Positions 33,032 to 41,344 of a DNA stretch of 64,000 nt are shown here, piece after piece (the first letter of the stretch is position 1; the number at the start of each line of letters is the position of its first letter). The DNA is from Thermohalobaculum sp039184865 (GTDB lineage: Bacteria; Pseudomonadota; Alphaproteobacteria; Rhodobacterales; Rhodobacteraceae), in NCBI GenBank assembly GCA_039184865.1, contig JBCDAV010000005.1, positions 183,418 through 247,417 on the forward strand. Reading direction: 5' to 3'. Made by a program: the position numbers and the translations under genes. Below the pieces are notes generated by a model that was not told where the DNA came from, searched no databases, and was given only the letters and a program-made list of their open reading frames with translations.

Positions 33032-33976
33032 TTAGTCCTCGGCGAGCACCGTAAAGTCCATCAAGATCGTGCGTTGCAGCGCATTGAAATTGTCGTCCGA
33101 GATCAGGGTCAACCGCATGTCTCCACGGCTGTCGGTCCAGAGCGCAATCCCCTCCATGTTATCGATACCACTGGCGTTCTCCCATGCTGCTAGGGTCTTC
33201 AGCGTGTCGGGCAGCGGGAACCCATCCGAATCCAGATCGTAGCGCTCAACCCGGATCGAAAACCCGAGCAGTAGCGAAAAGTCGCGCTTGAGCACGTAGA
33301 GCCTGCCATCCGGACCGACATCAGCTCCGGTCACGAGGTGACGACCGGTGACCGGCAGCGCCGCCCGGTCGAACTCGCCACTGTAGCGCAGCACGAAAAC
33401 CGGAAATTCACTGCCCGCCGGTTCCTCGGGAATCGCGATGATCCAGCCATCCGGCGTGGTCGCGAGGCCCTCGAGCCCCTTGTTCGAACGAAAACGCTCA
33501 AACCGCGCGTCCGTGACGTCGTCATCCAGACGGCCTTCCTCGAGGTGAAAGGAAATCCGGTGGTCATGCTCGAAGGACACCGCCATGAACCCATCCCGCA
33601 CGGTCAGTCCTTCGGCATCGCGGCCGCCCTTGTCGAGGCGAATTCCATCGGCATCGGTCATCGGCGCGTAGCCGGAGAGGGTCGGGAAGAGCCCGTTGCC
33701 ACGATCCTCGACATCGGCCAGAAACCACCAGCCGCCGTCAGAGACGGCAATCAGTTTGCCGTCGGCCATGAGCAAGCCCGAGAGGCCACCGAAATCGGAA
33801 TTGTCCGAGGTCAGCTCAACCGTGCCGTGGAGCACGAGCCCGTCCAGTCGGCCATCCACGATTTCGACTGGCGTCGCGCGAAGCTCAATCAGCGGGGTGC
33901 CGCCTGGTCCGCTCTCCTGTCCCCAAGCGCAGGTCGCCGCAAGGATACCCGCGATCAGGCCAAGAAACGCTCTCAC
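33032..33976 (-). CDS. Exported esterase-like phytase-family protein
   Basis: A 314-aa protein of the 'esterase-like activity of phytase' family, a six-bladed beta-propeller fold. The GTG at 33976 overlaps the stop of the mepA-like gene (GTGA) and starts signal peptide VRAFLGLIAGILAATCAWG. Propeller segments include FGGLSGLLMADGKLIAVSDG, DAEGLTVRDGFMAVSFEHD, KGLEGLATTPDGWIIAIPE and NMEGIALWTDSRGDMRL. The repeated EGL/EGIA strands are typical. Family members occur beside phosphate or cell-wall genes, but the substrate is not established. It is probably co-translated with MepA. Confidence 0.82.
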   Translation of the reverse strand: MRAFLGLIAGILAATCAWGQESGPGGTPLIELRATPVEIVDGRLDGLVLHGTVELTSDNSDFGGLSGLLMADGKLIAVSDGGWWFLADVEDRGNGLFPTLSGYAPMTDADGIRLDKGGRDAEGLTVRDGFMAVSFEHDHRISFHLEEGRLDDDVTDARFERFRSNKGLEGLATTPDGWIIAIPEEPAGSEFPVFVLRYSGEFDRAALPVTGRHLVTGADVGPDGRLYVLKRDFSLLLGFSIRVERYDLDSDGFPLPDTLKTLAAWENASGIDNMEGIALWTDSRGDMRLTLISDDNFNALQRTILMDFTVLAED

Positions 33977-34839
33977 TGTTTCAGAACACCCGCGCAGGCG
34001 AGCGGCAGATCGTCCATCATGATAGCGCGGCGCGGTTTTTTCTTCTGGCCGGGTTTCGGCTTTGGGTTCTTCGCCTCGTCCGAGAACCACCAGGCCAGCG
34101 TCGCGTCGCAGCCGTCACCCGCCGGGATCGGCGCCTGGTTGACGCAGCCGATCTCGCCGATCGGACAGGTCAGGCGCACGTGGAAATGCGCGTTGTGACC
34201 GTACCAGGGCCGGATCTTGCGGAGCCAACTCCGGTCGGAGCCGCTCGGCTCGGCCCAGCACAGTTCCTGCTTGATCGCGGCGTGGACGAAGATCCGCGCG
34301 ACGGCGGGGTCACTCGCGGCGGCCTTGAGCACCTGATGGTGGTTGGCCGTCCACTTCGAGTTCACCGAATCGCCGGAGACAACGACATCCGAGGAAATCC
34401 GCTCGCGCTCGGATCGGCTCAATGTCCGGCCAAGAGGCGGCTTCAGCCAGATATCCGCGTCGAGCCCGATCTGGTGGGAGCGATGCCCGGAGCGCATCGG
34501 TCCACCGCGCGGTTGTGAGATGTCCCCGATATAGAGGCCCTGCCAGCCGATCTGCTGCACCTTTACGGACAACCGCTCGATAAACCGGATGGTCGAGGGA
34601 TGACCCCAGTTGCGGTTGCGGCTCAGCCGCATCGCCTGCCAGCCGGGCGCGGTTTCAGGCAGCTCCAGAGCACCCGCAAGACATCCCTTGGCGTAGCTCC
34701 CGTGGGACGCGGGCGCCAATTGAGACGGCGTGCTCTTTGCGCTGAAGAGCTGTTTTGCAGTCTTCGCATCGGCGCTGGCCGCGGATGCTGCGAGCAATAC
34801 GATGCACATTTTCAACAGACGACGCACGGCGGCCTCCAT
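33973..34839 (-). CDS. mepA: Penicillin-insensitive murein endopeptidase MepA
   Basis: A 288-aa periplasmic zinc peptidase that cuts D-Ala-meso-DAP cross-links in peptidoglycan. The LAS-family metal motif is GHRSHQIGLDADIWL (H and D ligands), and the third ligand region is GHNAHFHVRL. Signal peptide near residues 10-25 (MCIVLLAASAASADA). ATG at 34839 is preferred over TTG at 34842. Cys residues in CLAGALEL, CWAEP, CPIGEIGC and DGCDA are consistent with the disulfides known for MepA. It overlaps the downstream phytase-like gene. Confidence 0.93.
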   Translation of the reverse strand: MEAAVRRLLKMCIVLLAASAASADAKTAKQLFSAKSTPSQLAPASHGSYAKGCLAGALELPETAPGWQAMRLSRNRNWGHPSTIRFIERLSVKVQQIGWQGLYIGDISQPRGGPMRSGHRSHQIGLDADIWLKPPLGRTLSRSERERISSDVVVSGDSVNSKWTANHHQVLKAAASDPAVARIFVHAAIKQELCWAEPSGSDRSWLRKIRPWYGHNAHFHVRLTCPIGEIGCVNQAPIPAGDGCDATLAWWFSDEAKNPKPKPGQKKKPRRAIMMDDLPLACAGVLKQ

Positions 34840-35002
34840 CAACCCGTTTGAAGAAAGGATGCCATCCTTTGCCCGACCCCGAAAGACCTTGTGAAAGTGC
34901 GGTAGCGTTCCCCGCAGGCCCAGCTATCAAGAAGTTGATTGTCCCGTCCGAGGATTTGCATAGGTTGAGTCCCGCCCCTGTGTGTCGATCAGGAGACTGA
35001 CC

Positions 35003-35257
35003 ATGTTGAAAGCCCAGTCCTTTCCGATCGCTGCGATCCGTGTCCCGGCAAAACGCAAGCGCACGCTGGAGGCAGCGAAGGTCGACGATCTGGCGAACGA
35101 CATCCTCGAAAACGGTCAGACAACCCCGATCCGGGTGCGCGCCGACAAGGACAAGGACGGCTTCATCCTCGTCGAAGGCTATCACCGGCTCGAAGCGTTG
35201 AAGGCGCTGGGCGAGGACGAGATCACCGGATATGTCGTGCAGGCGCAGAAGTTCTGA
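35003..35257 (+). CDS. Small ParB/Srx-fold N-terminal-domain protein
   Basis: An 84-aa protein consisting only of a ParB-like N-terminal (Srx) fold: two short strands, a segment KVDDLANDILENGQTTPIRV and the signature ILVEGYHRLEALKALG (compare the ExxxRxxA box of ParB). There is no helix-turn-helix or dimer domain, so it is not a chromosome-partition ParB. RBS GGAGACTGACC precedes ATG 35003. Possible roles are CTP/ATP binding or protein modification. It is monocistronic, convergent with an SDR gene. Function unknown. Confidence 0.8.
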   Translation: MLKAQSFPIAAIRVPAKRKRTLEAAKVDDLANDILENGQTTPIRVRADKDKDGFILVEGYHRLEALKALGEDEITGYVVQAQKF

Positions 35258-35266
35258 ACGCGCGGG

Positions 35267-36034
35267 TCACTCGGGTCCGGTCGCGGTGTGATAGGCGACA
35301 TATCCGCGATTCCAGGTCGGGCTGATCACCAGTTCATTGATGCAGACATGCGCCGGCATCCGGGCGAGGAACAGGATCGTCTCGCCCATCTCGCTGGGCT
35401 GCACCATCTTCGCGCGATCTTCCGCGCTCATCGGCACCGGGCGCTTGTCCATGATCGGCGTGGAGACCTCGCCGGGACAGAGCGCGGTCGCGCGGATACC
35501 GTTGATGCACTCCTCCATGTTTAGGCTTTCGGTCATCGCCGTCATTCCGTGCTTGGCGGCGGTGTAGGCTGGGTCAGTCAGGAAGCTGACGCGCACCCCG
35601 GCCCAGGAAGACACGTTGATCACGAGGCCGTCCTTCTGCGCCCGCATCGACGGCAGCACCGACTGCGTGCAGTAGAACGCGCCGTTGAGATCGATCTGAA
35701 CGACGGCATCCCAATCATCGAGCGACACGTCCGGCCAATGGCGCTTCGGAATGTTGATCCCGGCGGAATTCACGAGGATGTCGACCGGACCATGATCCTC
35801 GACGATCGACGCCCCCAGCGCCATCGCGGCATCGCGATCCGCGACATCAAGCGGCGCGACATGCGGCTCGCCGCCCTTTGCCCGGATGCGCCCGGCCAGC
35901 TCCTCCAGCGGCTCGACCCGCCGTCCCGACAGCACAACCCGGCAACCTGCCTCGGCCAGCTTTTCGGCCCCGGCCTCGCCGATGCCCGTCCCTGCCCCGG
36001 TGATCCAGGCCAGTTTTCCCGTCAGATCGCGCAT
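35267..36034 (-). CDS. Short-chain dehydrogenase/reductase
   Basis: A 255-aa classical SDR. Coenzyme motif TGAGTGIGEA near the N-terminus, NSAG after strand 4, and the catalytic Ser (VSSWAG) with Y-x3-K (YTAAK). The Arg in LSGRR after strand 2 suggests a preference for NADP(H). LCPGEVSTPI follows as in classical SDRs. It is convergent with the ParB-like gene and divergent from the amino acid ABC operon. Substrate unknown; no pathway partners are adjacent. Confidence 0.9.
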   Translation of the reverse strand: MRDLTGKLAWITGAGTGIGEAGAEKLAEAGCRVVLSGRRVEPLEELAGRIRAKGGEPHVAPLDVADRDAAMALGASIVEDHGPVDILVNSAGINIPKRHWPDVSLDDWDAVVQIDLNGAFYCTQSVLPSMRAQKDGLVINVSSWAGVRVSFLTDPAYTAAKHGMTAMTESLNMEECINGIRATALCPGEVSTPIMDKRPVPMSAEDRAKMVQPSEMGETILFLARMPAHVCINELVISPTWNRGYVAYHTATGPE

Positions 36035-36172
36035 GGTGTTCTCCTACCGGTGTCGCCGGGTTTCGGGATATCGCGCAGCGGCTGCGCTCGCCATCGGCTG
36101 ACGGATAATCCGGCACAATTCCCATTGCGCACCTGCAAAATCTGTTCTTAGCATCCGCACAAGGAGGGCCGC

Positions 36173-36934
36173 ATGACCGCACCCGCGCTGATCGCCGAGA
36201 ATGTTCACAAGCGTTTCGATCAACTGGAGGTCCTGAAGGGACTGTCGGTAACGGCGCACGAGGGCGATGTGATCTCGATCCTCGGCTCGTCCGGGTCGGG
36301 GAAGTCGACCTTCCTGCGCTGCATCAACTGGCTTGAAGTTCCCGATCAGGGCCGGATCGTAGTGGGCGAGGATGAGGTGCAGGCGGACGGTTCCGGCAAG
36401 CTCGCTGGAGAGACTTTTCGGAAAGTGACGCGCATCCGCACGCAGCTCGGCATGGTGTTCCAGCAGTTCAATCTGTGGTCCCACCTGACCGTTCTGGAAA
36501 ACGTCACGGAAGGCCCGGTGCAGGTCCAGCGCCGCCCGAAAGCCGAGGTGCACGACGAAGCGATGGCTCAGCTTGACCGCGTCGGCATCGCCGAGAAGCA
36601 CGCGATGTATCCGTCCCAGCTTTCCGGAGGCCAGCAGCAGCGCGTCGCCATCGCCCGCGCACTCGCCATGCGCCCGAAGGTTCTGCTGTTCGATGAGCCG
36701 ACATCGTCGCTCGACCCGGAGCTGGTCGGCGAGGTGCTGAACGTGATGAAGACTCTCGCCGCCGAGGGCCGCACCATGATCGTGGTGACGCACGAGATGG
36801 GCTTTGCCCGCGAGGTCTCGACCCGCACGATTTTCCTGCACAAGGGCGTGGTCGAGGAGGAAGGCTCGCCCGCCGATGTCTTCGGCAATCCGAAATCCGA
36901 CCGTTGCAGGGCCTTTCTGGCCAGTGCATTGTGA
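36173..36934 (+). CDS. Polar amino acid ABC transporter ATP-binding protein (HisP/GlnQ family)
   Basis: A 253-aa ATPase of PAAT-type importers. Walker A GSSGSGKST, signature LSGGQQQRVAIARALAM, Walker B VLLFDEPTSSLDP, and VTHEMGFAREV at the H-loop. The insertion VGEDEVQADGSGKLAG is typical of HisP-like members. RBS AAGGAGGG. It is followed 30 bp later by the binding-protein gene. Its permease genes lie 1.0 kb beyond, across an opposing RelA/SpoT-domain gene. Confidence 0.95.
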   Translation: MTAPALIAENVHKRFDQLEVLKGLSVTAHEGDVISILGSSGSGKSTFLRCINWLEVPDQGRIVVGEDEVQADGSGKLAGETFRKVTRIRTQLGMVFQQFNLWSHLTVLENVTEGPVQVQRRPKAEVHDEAMAQLDRVGIAEKHAMYPSQLSGGQQQRVAIARALAMRPKVLLFDEPTSSLDPELVGEVLNVMKTLAAEGRTMIVVTHEMGFAREVSTRTIFLHKGVVEEEGSPADVFGNPKSDRCRAFLASAL

Positions 36935-36964
36935 TCACAGCAGCATCCAACAGGGAGAGAGAGG

Positions 36965-37696
36965 ATGAGCATCAAGACATGGATCGGCGCGCTGGCGCTG
37001 ACCGCCATCGCGGGCGCGGCCTTTGCCGATGGCCACGCGGTCCGCATCGGCACCGAGGGCGCCTACCCGCCGTACAACTTCATCAATGACAAGGGCGAAA
37101 TCGACGGGTTCGAAAAGGAGCTTGGCGACAAGCTCTGCGAAGTCGCGAAACTCGACTGCACCTGGGTCAAGAACGACTGGGATTCGATCATCCCGAATCT
37201 GGTGTCGTCGAACTACGACGTGATCATGGCCGGCATGTCGATCACCGACGAGCGTGACGAGGTCATCGACTTCACCCAGGCCTACATCCCGGCGACCGAG
37301 AGCTACTACGTCGCCATGGCAGGCTCGGGCGTCGACATCAACACGGGCGTGATTGCGGCGCAGACCAACACGATCCAGGCCGGTCACGTCGCAGCCTCGG
37401 GTGCGACGGTGGTCGAGTTCGCAACGCCGGACGAGACGATTGCGGCGGTCAAGAACGGCGAGGCCGACGCGGTGCTGGCCGATGACGACTACCTCAAGCC
37501 CATCGTCGCCGAATCGAATGGCGACATGGAGATCGTCGGGCGCGTCCGCCTCGGCGGCGGCGTTGGCCTCGGCATCCGCGAAAGCGATGGCGAGTTGCGC
37601 GGCAAGCTTGACGCTGCAATCGCAGCGCTGAAAGCCGACGGCACAGTCAACACGCTGCTGGCGAAATGGTTTGGCGACGAAGCGCCCCAGTGGTGA
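36965..37696 (+). CDS. Polar amino acid ABC transporter substrate-binding protein
   Basis: A 243-aa periplasmic binding protein of family 3 (HisJ/ArgT-like). Signal peptide MSIKTWIGALALTAIAGAAF. Mature start VRIGTEGAYPPYNFIND, then LGDKLCEVAKLDCTWV (disulfide Cys pair), and the MSITDERDEVIDFT signature of lysine/arginine/ornithine/histidine-binding proteins. The ligand-binding Asp in EADAVLADDDYL suggests a basic or polar amino acid, or an opine-like ligand. A strong terminator follows within 45 bp. Confidence 0.93.
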   Translation: MSIKTWIGALALTAIAGAAFADGHAVRIGTEGAYPPYNFINDKGEIDGFEKELGDKLCEVAKLDCTWVKNDWDSIIPNLVSSNYDVIMAGMSITDERDEVIDFTQAYIPATESYYVAMAGSGVDINTGVIAAQTNTIQAGHVAASGATVVEFATPDETIAAVKNGEADAVLADDDYLKPIVAESNGDMEIVGRVRLGGGVGLGIRESDGELRGKLDAAIAALKADGTVNTLLAKWFGDEAPQW

Positions 37697-37736
37697 CACC
37701 GTTTTGCGGCCGGTGATCCCGGCCCGTCATCAGATG

Positions 37737-37765
37737 CGCCGCGCGGTCCGTCCGCGCGGCGTTTT
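37737..37765 (+). terminator. Strong rho-independent terminator after the binding-protein gene
   Basis: A perfect 10-bp GC stem (37737-37746 with 37752-37761), 5-nt loop TCCGT, then TTTT at 37762-37765. It should stop transcription from the ATPase/binding-protein genes before the opposing RelA/SpoT-domain gene, and separates them from their permease genes. Confidence 0.88.
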
Positions 37766-38490
37766 CAATGGGCGAAGACTTTCGGGTGCTCTGACCGGAA
37801 CGCGGCGATCGCATTGACGAGTTCGGTCTGGGCCTTCGCGCCGGAATGACTCCGCAGACACTCGAAATAGCGGGTGCTCAGATCTGCCGCCTGTTTGCCC
37901 GCCGGCGTCGACTTCCCCGTCCTGTAGATCTCGTAAAAGGCGTGGCCGAGGCCTCCGTCCAATCCCTTGGCTGCCCGGATCTTCTCGCTCGCCTCCTGCC
38001 CGACGATCGAGACGAAGAGGTCCGGCGCGAACTGCCCGTACATCACCTCGGGGATATTCAGTTGGATTTCACCCGCCTGACCGTTCTGCAGCCGGATTGC
38101 GAAGTTGACGCCCGAGTACCCGCACGGCGACTGCTTCGGGAGAAGTTCGAAGTCGCGGATGATCCCGAGCTTCTGGTGCGGCACGGCCCGCGCGCGGATC
38201 GTCGCCTGAACCTTGCGCAGGCGCGTCATGTCTGGCGCAATGATCGTCATGCGCACGGTATCGCGCATCTCGAACCAGTCGCCGCCGAGCCGGTCGGCTA
38301 GCTTCTGGTGCGCGCGTTCGCGGGATTTAATCGACCCGTGAATGCGCTCGCAGCCGCAAAGCTGCGCGACCTGATCGCCGAACTGGTGCAGCAGCTTCTG
38401 CGACTCCGGCGCGTCGGCGTAAATTTTCTGGCCGATGCGGTTCTGCGCCTGGGTTCGAACCTGGTTCAGTAATTTCGGATTTTCATTCAT
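37765..38490 (-). CDS. RelA/SpoT-domain protein (stand-alone alarmone-synthetase-like)
   Basis: A 241-aa protein. Residues about 50-150 resemble the (p)ppGpp synthetase core: IKSRERAHQKLADRL (compare the R-x-K-x-x-x-S...K loop), FEMRDTVRMTII (compare D-L-x-G-x-R), CGYSGVNFAI (in place of GYRSLH) and GEIQLNIPEVMYGQ (in place of EIQIRT). There is no HD hydrolase, TGS or ACT domain. The EIQLN...Y form is seen in the more divergent RelA/SpoT-domain proteins, some of which are toxins that make alarmones or pyrophosphorylate tRNA. Whether this one is catalytic is unknown. It lies opposite to, and inside, an amino acid transporter locus with AT-rich DNA at its 5' side. Confidence 0.8.
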   Translation of the reverse strand: MNENPKLLNQVRTQAQNRIGQKIYADAPESQKLLHQFGDQVAQLCGCERIHGSIKSRERAHQKLADRLGGDWFEMRDTVRMTIIAPDMTRLRKVQATIRARAVPHQKLGIIRDFELLPKQSPCGYSGVNFAIRLQNGQAGEIQLNIPEVMYGQFAPDLFVSIVGQEASEKIRAAKGLDGGLGHAFYEIYRTGKSTPAGKQAADLSTRYFECLRSHSGAKAQTELVNAIAAFRSEHPKVFAH

Positions 38491-38698
38491 AATAGTTGAT
38501 TTATGTATCTATATTTCGCGCCAAAACTGATTACTCACGTCGTCCATAATACTGTAAGACTTGATGACTTGCCAGCGGCGCGAGCGGAGGGGCTCGTAGG
38601 AGCAACGTCTCTGCACGCTCCGGCGTTCCGATTTCCACGCGACCCCCCTTACGCTTACTGGCGAACCTCGATACGGTCGCCCGAGCGCGGGAGGGGCG
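38491..38698. other. AT-rich spacer between RelA/SpoT-domain gene and permease genes
   Basis: A 208-bp divergent region, AT-rich for its first ~80 bp, then with normal composition. It must contain the promoters of the RelA/SpoT-domain gene and of the permease operon. No clear operator, repeat, tRNA or antitoxin-sized gene was found. The composition step suggests that the RelA/SpoT-domain gene arrived with part of this DNA. Confidence 0.5.
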
Positions 38699-39553
38699 AT
38701 GTTCTCATATTGTGACGATCCGAAACTGCTCGAGGGCGTCGCCTGGCTGTCATGTTACCTGACCACGCCGAAGCACACCGAGTTCTATCTGAGCATTTTC
38801 ACCGTCATCGGGCTGCTGCTGGTGGCGGTGCCACCGATCATGGGCTTGGGCATTGCAGGCGCGCTGGCAAAACGCTCAGCGATCGCACCGGTGCGATGGG
38901 TCGGGTCGCTCTACACCACGATGGTGCGCGGCATCCCCGATATCGTCTTCTTCCTGTTCGTCCCGATCGCGCTCGATCAGGGCATCGAATACGTGCGCCA
39001 CAAGCTCCTCTGTCCCGACCATGAAGGCTCGGTCTGGGTCGGCAACGATTTCGTCGTCTGCGATATCGCCAAGGCGCCGCTCAGCACAGCGGACCAGTGG
39101 ATTCACGACGTCTACGGCTTCACGCTGGCGGTGATCGCCTACGCCATCGTCTTCGGCGCATTTGCGGCCAACATCATCGACGGCGCCATGCGGGCGGTGC
39201 CGAAGGGCCAGCTCGAAGCCGGGAACGCCATCGGCATGACGCCGCGCCAGATCCTGCTGCGCATTCACCTTCCGCAGATGTGGGTCTATGCGCTGCCCGG
39301 CCTCTCGAATCTGTGGATGATTTTGATCAAGGCGACACCGCTGCTGTTCCTGCTCGGCGTCGAGGACATCGTCTACTGGGCCAAGGAACTCGGCGGCATG
39401 AAAACCCAGGCCTACGCCTATGCCCACCCGGACTGGCGCGTCTGGTATTTCGCAGTGCTGCTGCTGTTCTATCTCGGTCTGACATGGTTCAGCCAGATTG
39501 GCTTTGACCGGCTCACGGCCCGCGCGTCGCGCGGCATGGCGGTTGCACGATGA
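38699..39553 (+). CDS. Polar amino acid ABC permease (HisM/HisQ family)
   Basis: A 284-aa inner-membrane permease. There are five or so hydrophobic segments, with the coupling loop GAMRAVPKGQLEAGNAIGMT and RIHLPQMWVYALPGLSNLW. A Cys-containing loop (residues about 98-125, LLCPDHEGSVWVGNDFVVC) is inserted between TM segments and is longer than usual for the family. The ATG at 38699 follows GGGAGGGGCG. It overlaps the second permease gene by 4 bp (ATGA). Confidence 0.92.
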   Translation: MFSYCDDPKLLEGVAWLSCYLTTPKHTEFYLSIFTVIGLLLVAVPPIMGLGIAGALAKRSAIAPVRWVGSLYTTMVRGIPDIVFFLFVPIALDQGIEYVRHKLLCPDHEGSVWVGNDFVVCDIAKAPLSTADQWIHDVYGFTLAVIAYAIVFGAFAANIIDGAMRAVPKGQLEAGNAIGMTPRQILLRIHLPQMWVYALPGLSNLWMILIKATPLLFLLGVEDIVYWAKELGGMKTQAYAYAHPDWRVWYFAVLLLFYLGLTWFSQIGFDRLTARASRGMAVAR

Positions 39554-40389
39554 GCTGCGCCCAGACACTCTCGGACTACGGCCTGCGCGCAATCGGGATG
39601 GGCGAGCGCCTTCTGCCGAAATCCGACATCACACTGTGCGAGCAAATTGTCCTGATCGGCTCGGGCATGATCTGGAACCTGTATTTTGCCGTGCTCTCGG
39701 TCGTTATCGGCTTCTGCCTCGCAACCATTGTTGCCGTGGGCAAGGCCAGCCGAAACCCGCTGATCCAAACGCCGTCGCGCGGTTTCATCTACCTTTTTCG
39801 CGGTACGCCGCTGTTTCTGCAATTCTTCTTCGCCTATGAACTGTTCGTGCAGTTGCCGAAGACCGGGATCGAAATCGACCTCGGCATCGCGGTCCTGAAC
39901 GCCGAGACCCGCTGGTTGACGCGGGCCTGGCTCGGCGCACTCTTCGTGCTGATCCTGAACACGACGGCCTATTCCGCCGAGATTTTCTACGGTGCCCTGC
40001 GTGCCGTACCGAAAGGCGATCTCGAGGCGGCGGATGCGATCGGCCTGACCGGCTGGCGCAAGTTCCAACGCATCACATGGCCGACCATGCTGCGCCTCGC
40101 CTGGCCCAGCTACACCAACGAGGCGATCTTCCTCTACCACGCGACGGCGCTGGTCTTCTTCTCAAGCTTCCCAGCCTGGCGCCAACAGGGCGATGCGCTT
40201 TACTACGCCAATTACTTCGCCGAACAGACCTTCAATCCGTTCGTCTCTTACCCGATCGTTGGTGGCTTCTTCATCGCAGGCACCATTCTGATCGTGCTGG
40301 TCTTTGGCGCGGTGAACCGAAGGCTGAACCGTCATCTCGCACCGTCCCAACGCGCCCGCATAAGGTTGCGTCCGCAGTTCATTCGCTGA
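39550..40389 (+). CDS. Polar amino acid ABC permease (HisQ/HisM family), second subunit
   Basis: A 279-aa permease that pairs with the preceding subunit. It has FIYLFRGTPLFLQFFFAYEL near TM2 (the RGTP motif of PAAT permeases) and the coupling loop GALRAVPKGDLEAADAIGLT. The N-terminus is longer than usual (about 40 aa before TM1). ATG overlaps the upstream stop. Together with the ATPase (36173) and binding protein (36965), it completes an importer. Confidence 0.93.
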   Translation: MSCAQTLSDYGLRAIGMGERLLPKSDITLCEQIVLIGSGMIWNLYFAVLSVVIGFCLATIVAVGKASRNPLIQTPSRGFIYLFRGTPLFLQFFFAYELFVQLPKTGIEIDLGIAVLNAETRWLTRAWLGALFVLILNTTAYSAEIFYGALRAVPKGDLEAADAIGLTGWRKFQRITWPTMLRLAWPSYTNEAIFLYHATALVFFSSFPAWRQQGDALYYANYFAEQTFNPFVSYPIVGGFFIAGTILIVLVFGAVNRRLNRHLAPSQRARIRLRPQFIR

Positions 40390-40434
40390 CATCGCCGCTG
40401 CTGCGTGGCACTGTTGTTCTGGAGGAGAACCGCG

Positions 40435-41271
40435 ATGCCCTTGCCCGCTGGAACAGCGAGATTCTTTGCCGAGGAAATCCGGGCGACGGCAGCCCTTCCC
40501 GATGGCTCCGAGACTGAGCGCGTGCTCGATGCCTTCGCTGCCGTCCCAAGAGAGCGGCACGCCGGGCCGGGACCCTGGCTGCTGCGCTCGGGAAATTTCA
40601 GCTACGGGTCGCGACGGACCCCGGATGCAGACCCGGCACATCTCTACCACAACGTGCTGATCGCGCTCGACGAAGGGCGCGACCTGAACATTGGCGAGCC
40701 CGCATTGTGGGCGCGTCACTTCGCGCGCGCCCAGATTCCGCAGGGCGGCTCGATCCTGCAGGTCGGGACCGGGACAGGATATTTTACCGCAATCCTTGCA
40801 GAACTCGCGGGGCCGAAGGGGCATGTCCTCGCAACCGAGATCGACGCGGGTCTTGCAGCGCAGGCGGAGATTGCACTTGCCGACGTGGCGAACGCGACGG
40901 TCCGGCCTGGGAACGGGGCGACCGATCTTTCGTCTGATGATGGGCCCTTCGATCTGATCGTCGCCTTCGCCGGTATCACGCATCCGATCGGCGCCTGGGC
41001 CGATGTCCTGAAACCGGGTGGTCGCATTTTGGCCGCGCTCACCGGCACCAACTGGTGGGGCGCGATGGCGCTGATCGAGCGCGACGGCGATCAGTTTTCA
41101 GCAATGACCCTGGGGCGTTGCGGCATTTTTCCGTGCGAAGGCGCCCGCGATGATACGACGGCAGCAGTACTCGAGAGATTTTGGTCTGATCACAAACGCC
41201 TGAGCGGCGCGAAGATCCTCATCGAGCCATTTGAAGACGGCGCGCGATACAGTCTGAAGCCAGTAGCGTAA
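40435..41271 (+). CDS. Protein-L-isoaspartate O-methyltransferase-like SAM methyltransferase
   Basis: A 278-aa methyltransferase. SAM motif I is ILQVGTGTGYFTAILAEL, preceded by IGEPALWARHFARA, and the post-I motif is VLATEIDAG, as in the PIMT family. The start at 40435 follows GGAGGAGAACCGCG. It is longer than standard PIMT (about 210-220 aa), with an extra ~60 C-terminal residues (NWWGAMALIERDGDQFSAM...). The PIMT hallmark substrate-loop residues are not clearly kept, so a small-molecule substrate is possible. It follows the permease genes by 45 bp. Confidence 0.8.
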   Translation: MPLPAGTARFFAEEIRATAALPDGSETERVLDAFAAVPRERHAGPGPWLLRSGNFSYGSRRTPDADPAHLYHNVLIALDEGRDLNIGEPALWARHFARAQIPQGGSILQVGTGTGYFTAILAELAGPKGHVLATEIDAGLAAQAEIALADVANATVRPGNGATDLSSDDGPFDLIVAFAGITHPIGAWADVLKPGGRILAALTGTNWWGAMALIERDGDQFSAMTLGRCGIFPCEGARDDTTAAVLERFWSDHKRLSGAKILIEPFEDGARYSLKPVA

Positions 41272-41344
41272 TCGAACGCCCGTCCGGTCCCTTGACCCTC
41301 TACCTGAGATTTTTCATGGTTGAAGGAACTTCGGGAGGCACTGC

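Noticed and set aside
38452..38461. T-loop-like GGTTCGAACC, possible tRNA
   Set aside because: It is within the N-terminal codons of the RelA/SpoT-domain gene and no acceptor, D or anticodon stems could be built around it.
38503..38715. 70-codon frame in the AT-rich spacer as an antitoxin candidate
   Set aside because: It runs into the permease start region, has no DNA-binding or coiled-coil pattern and no good ribosome site.
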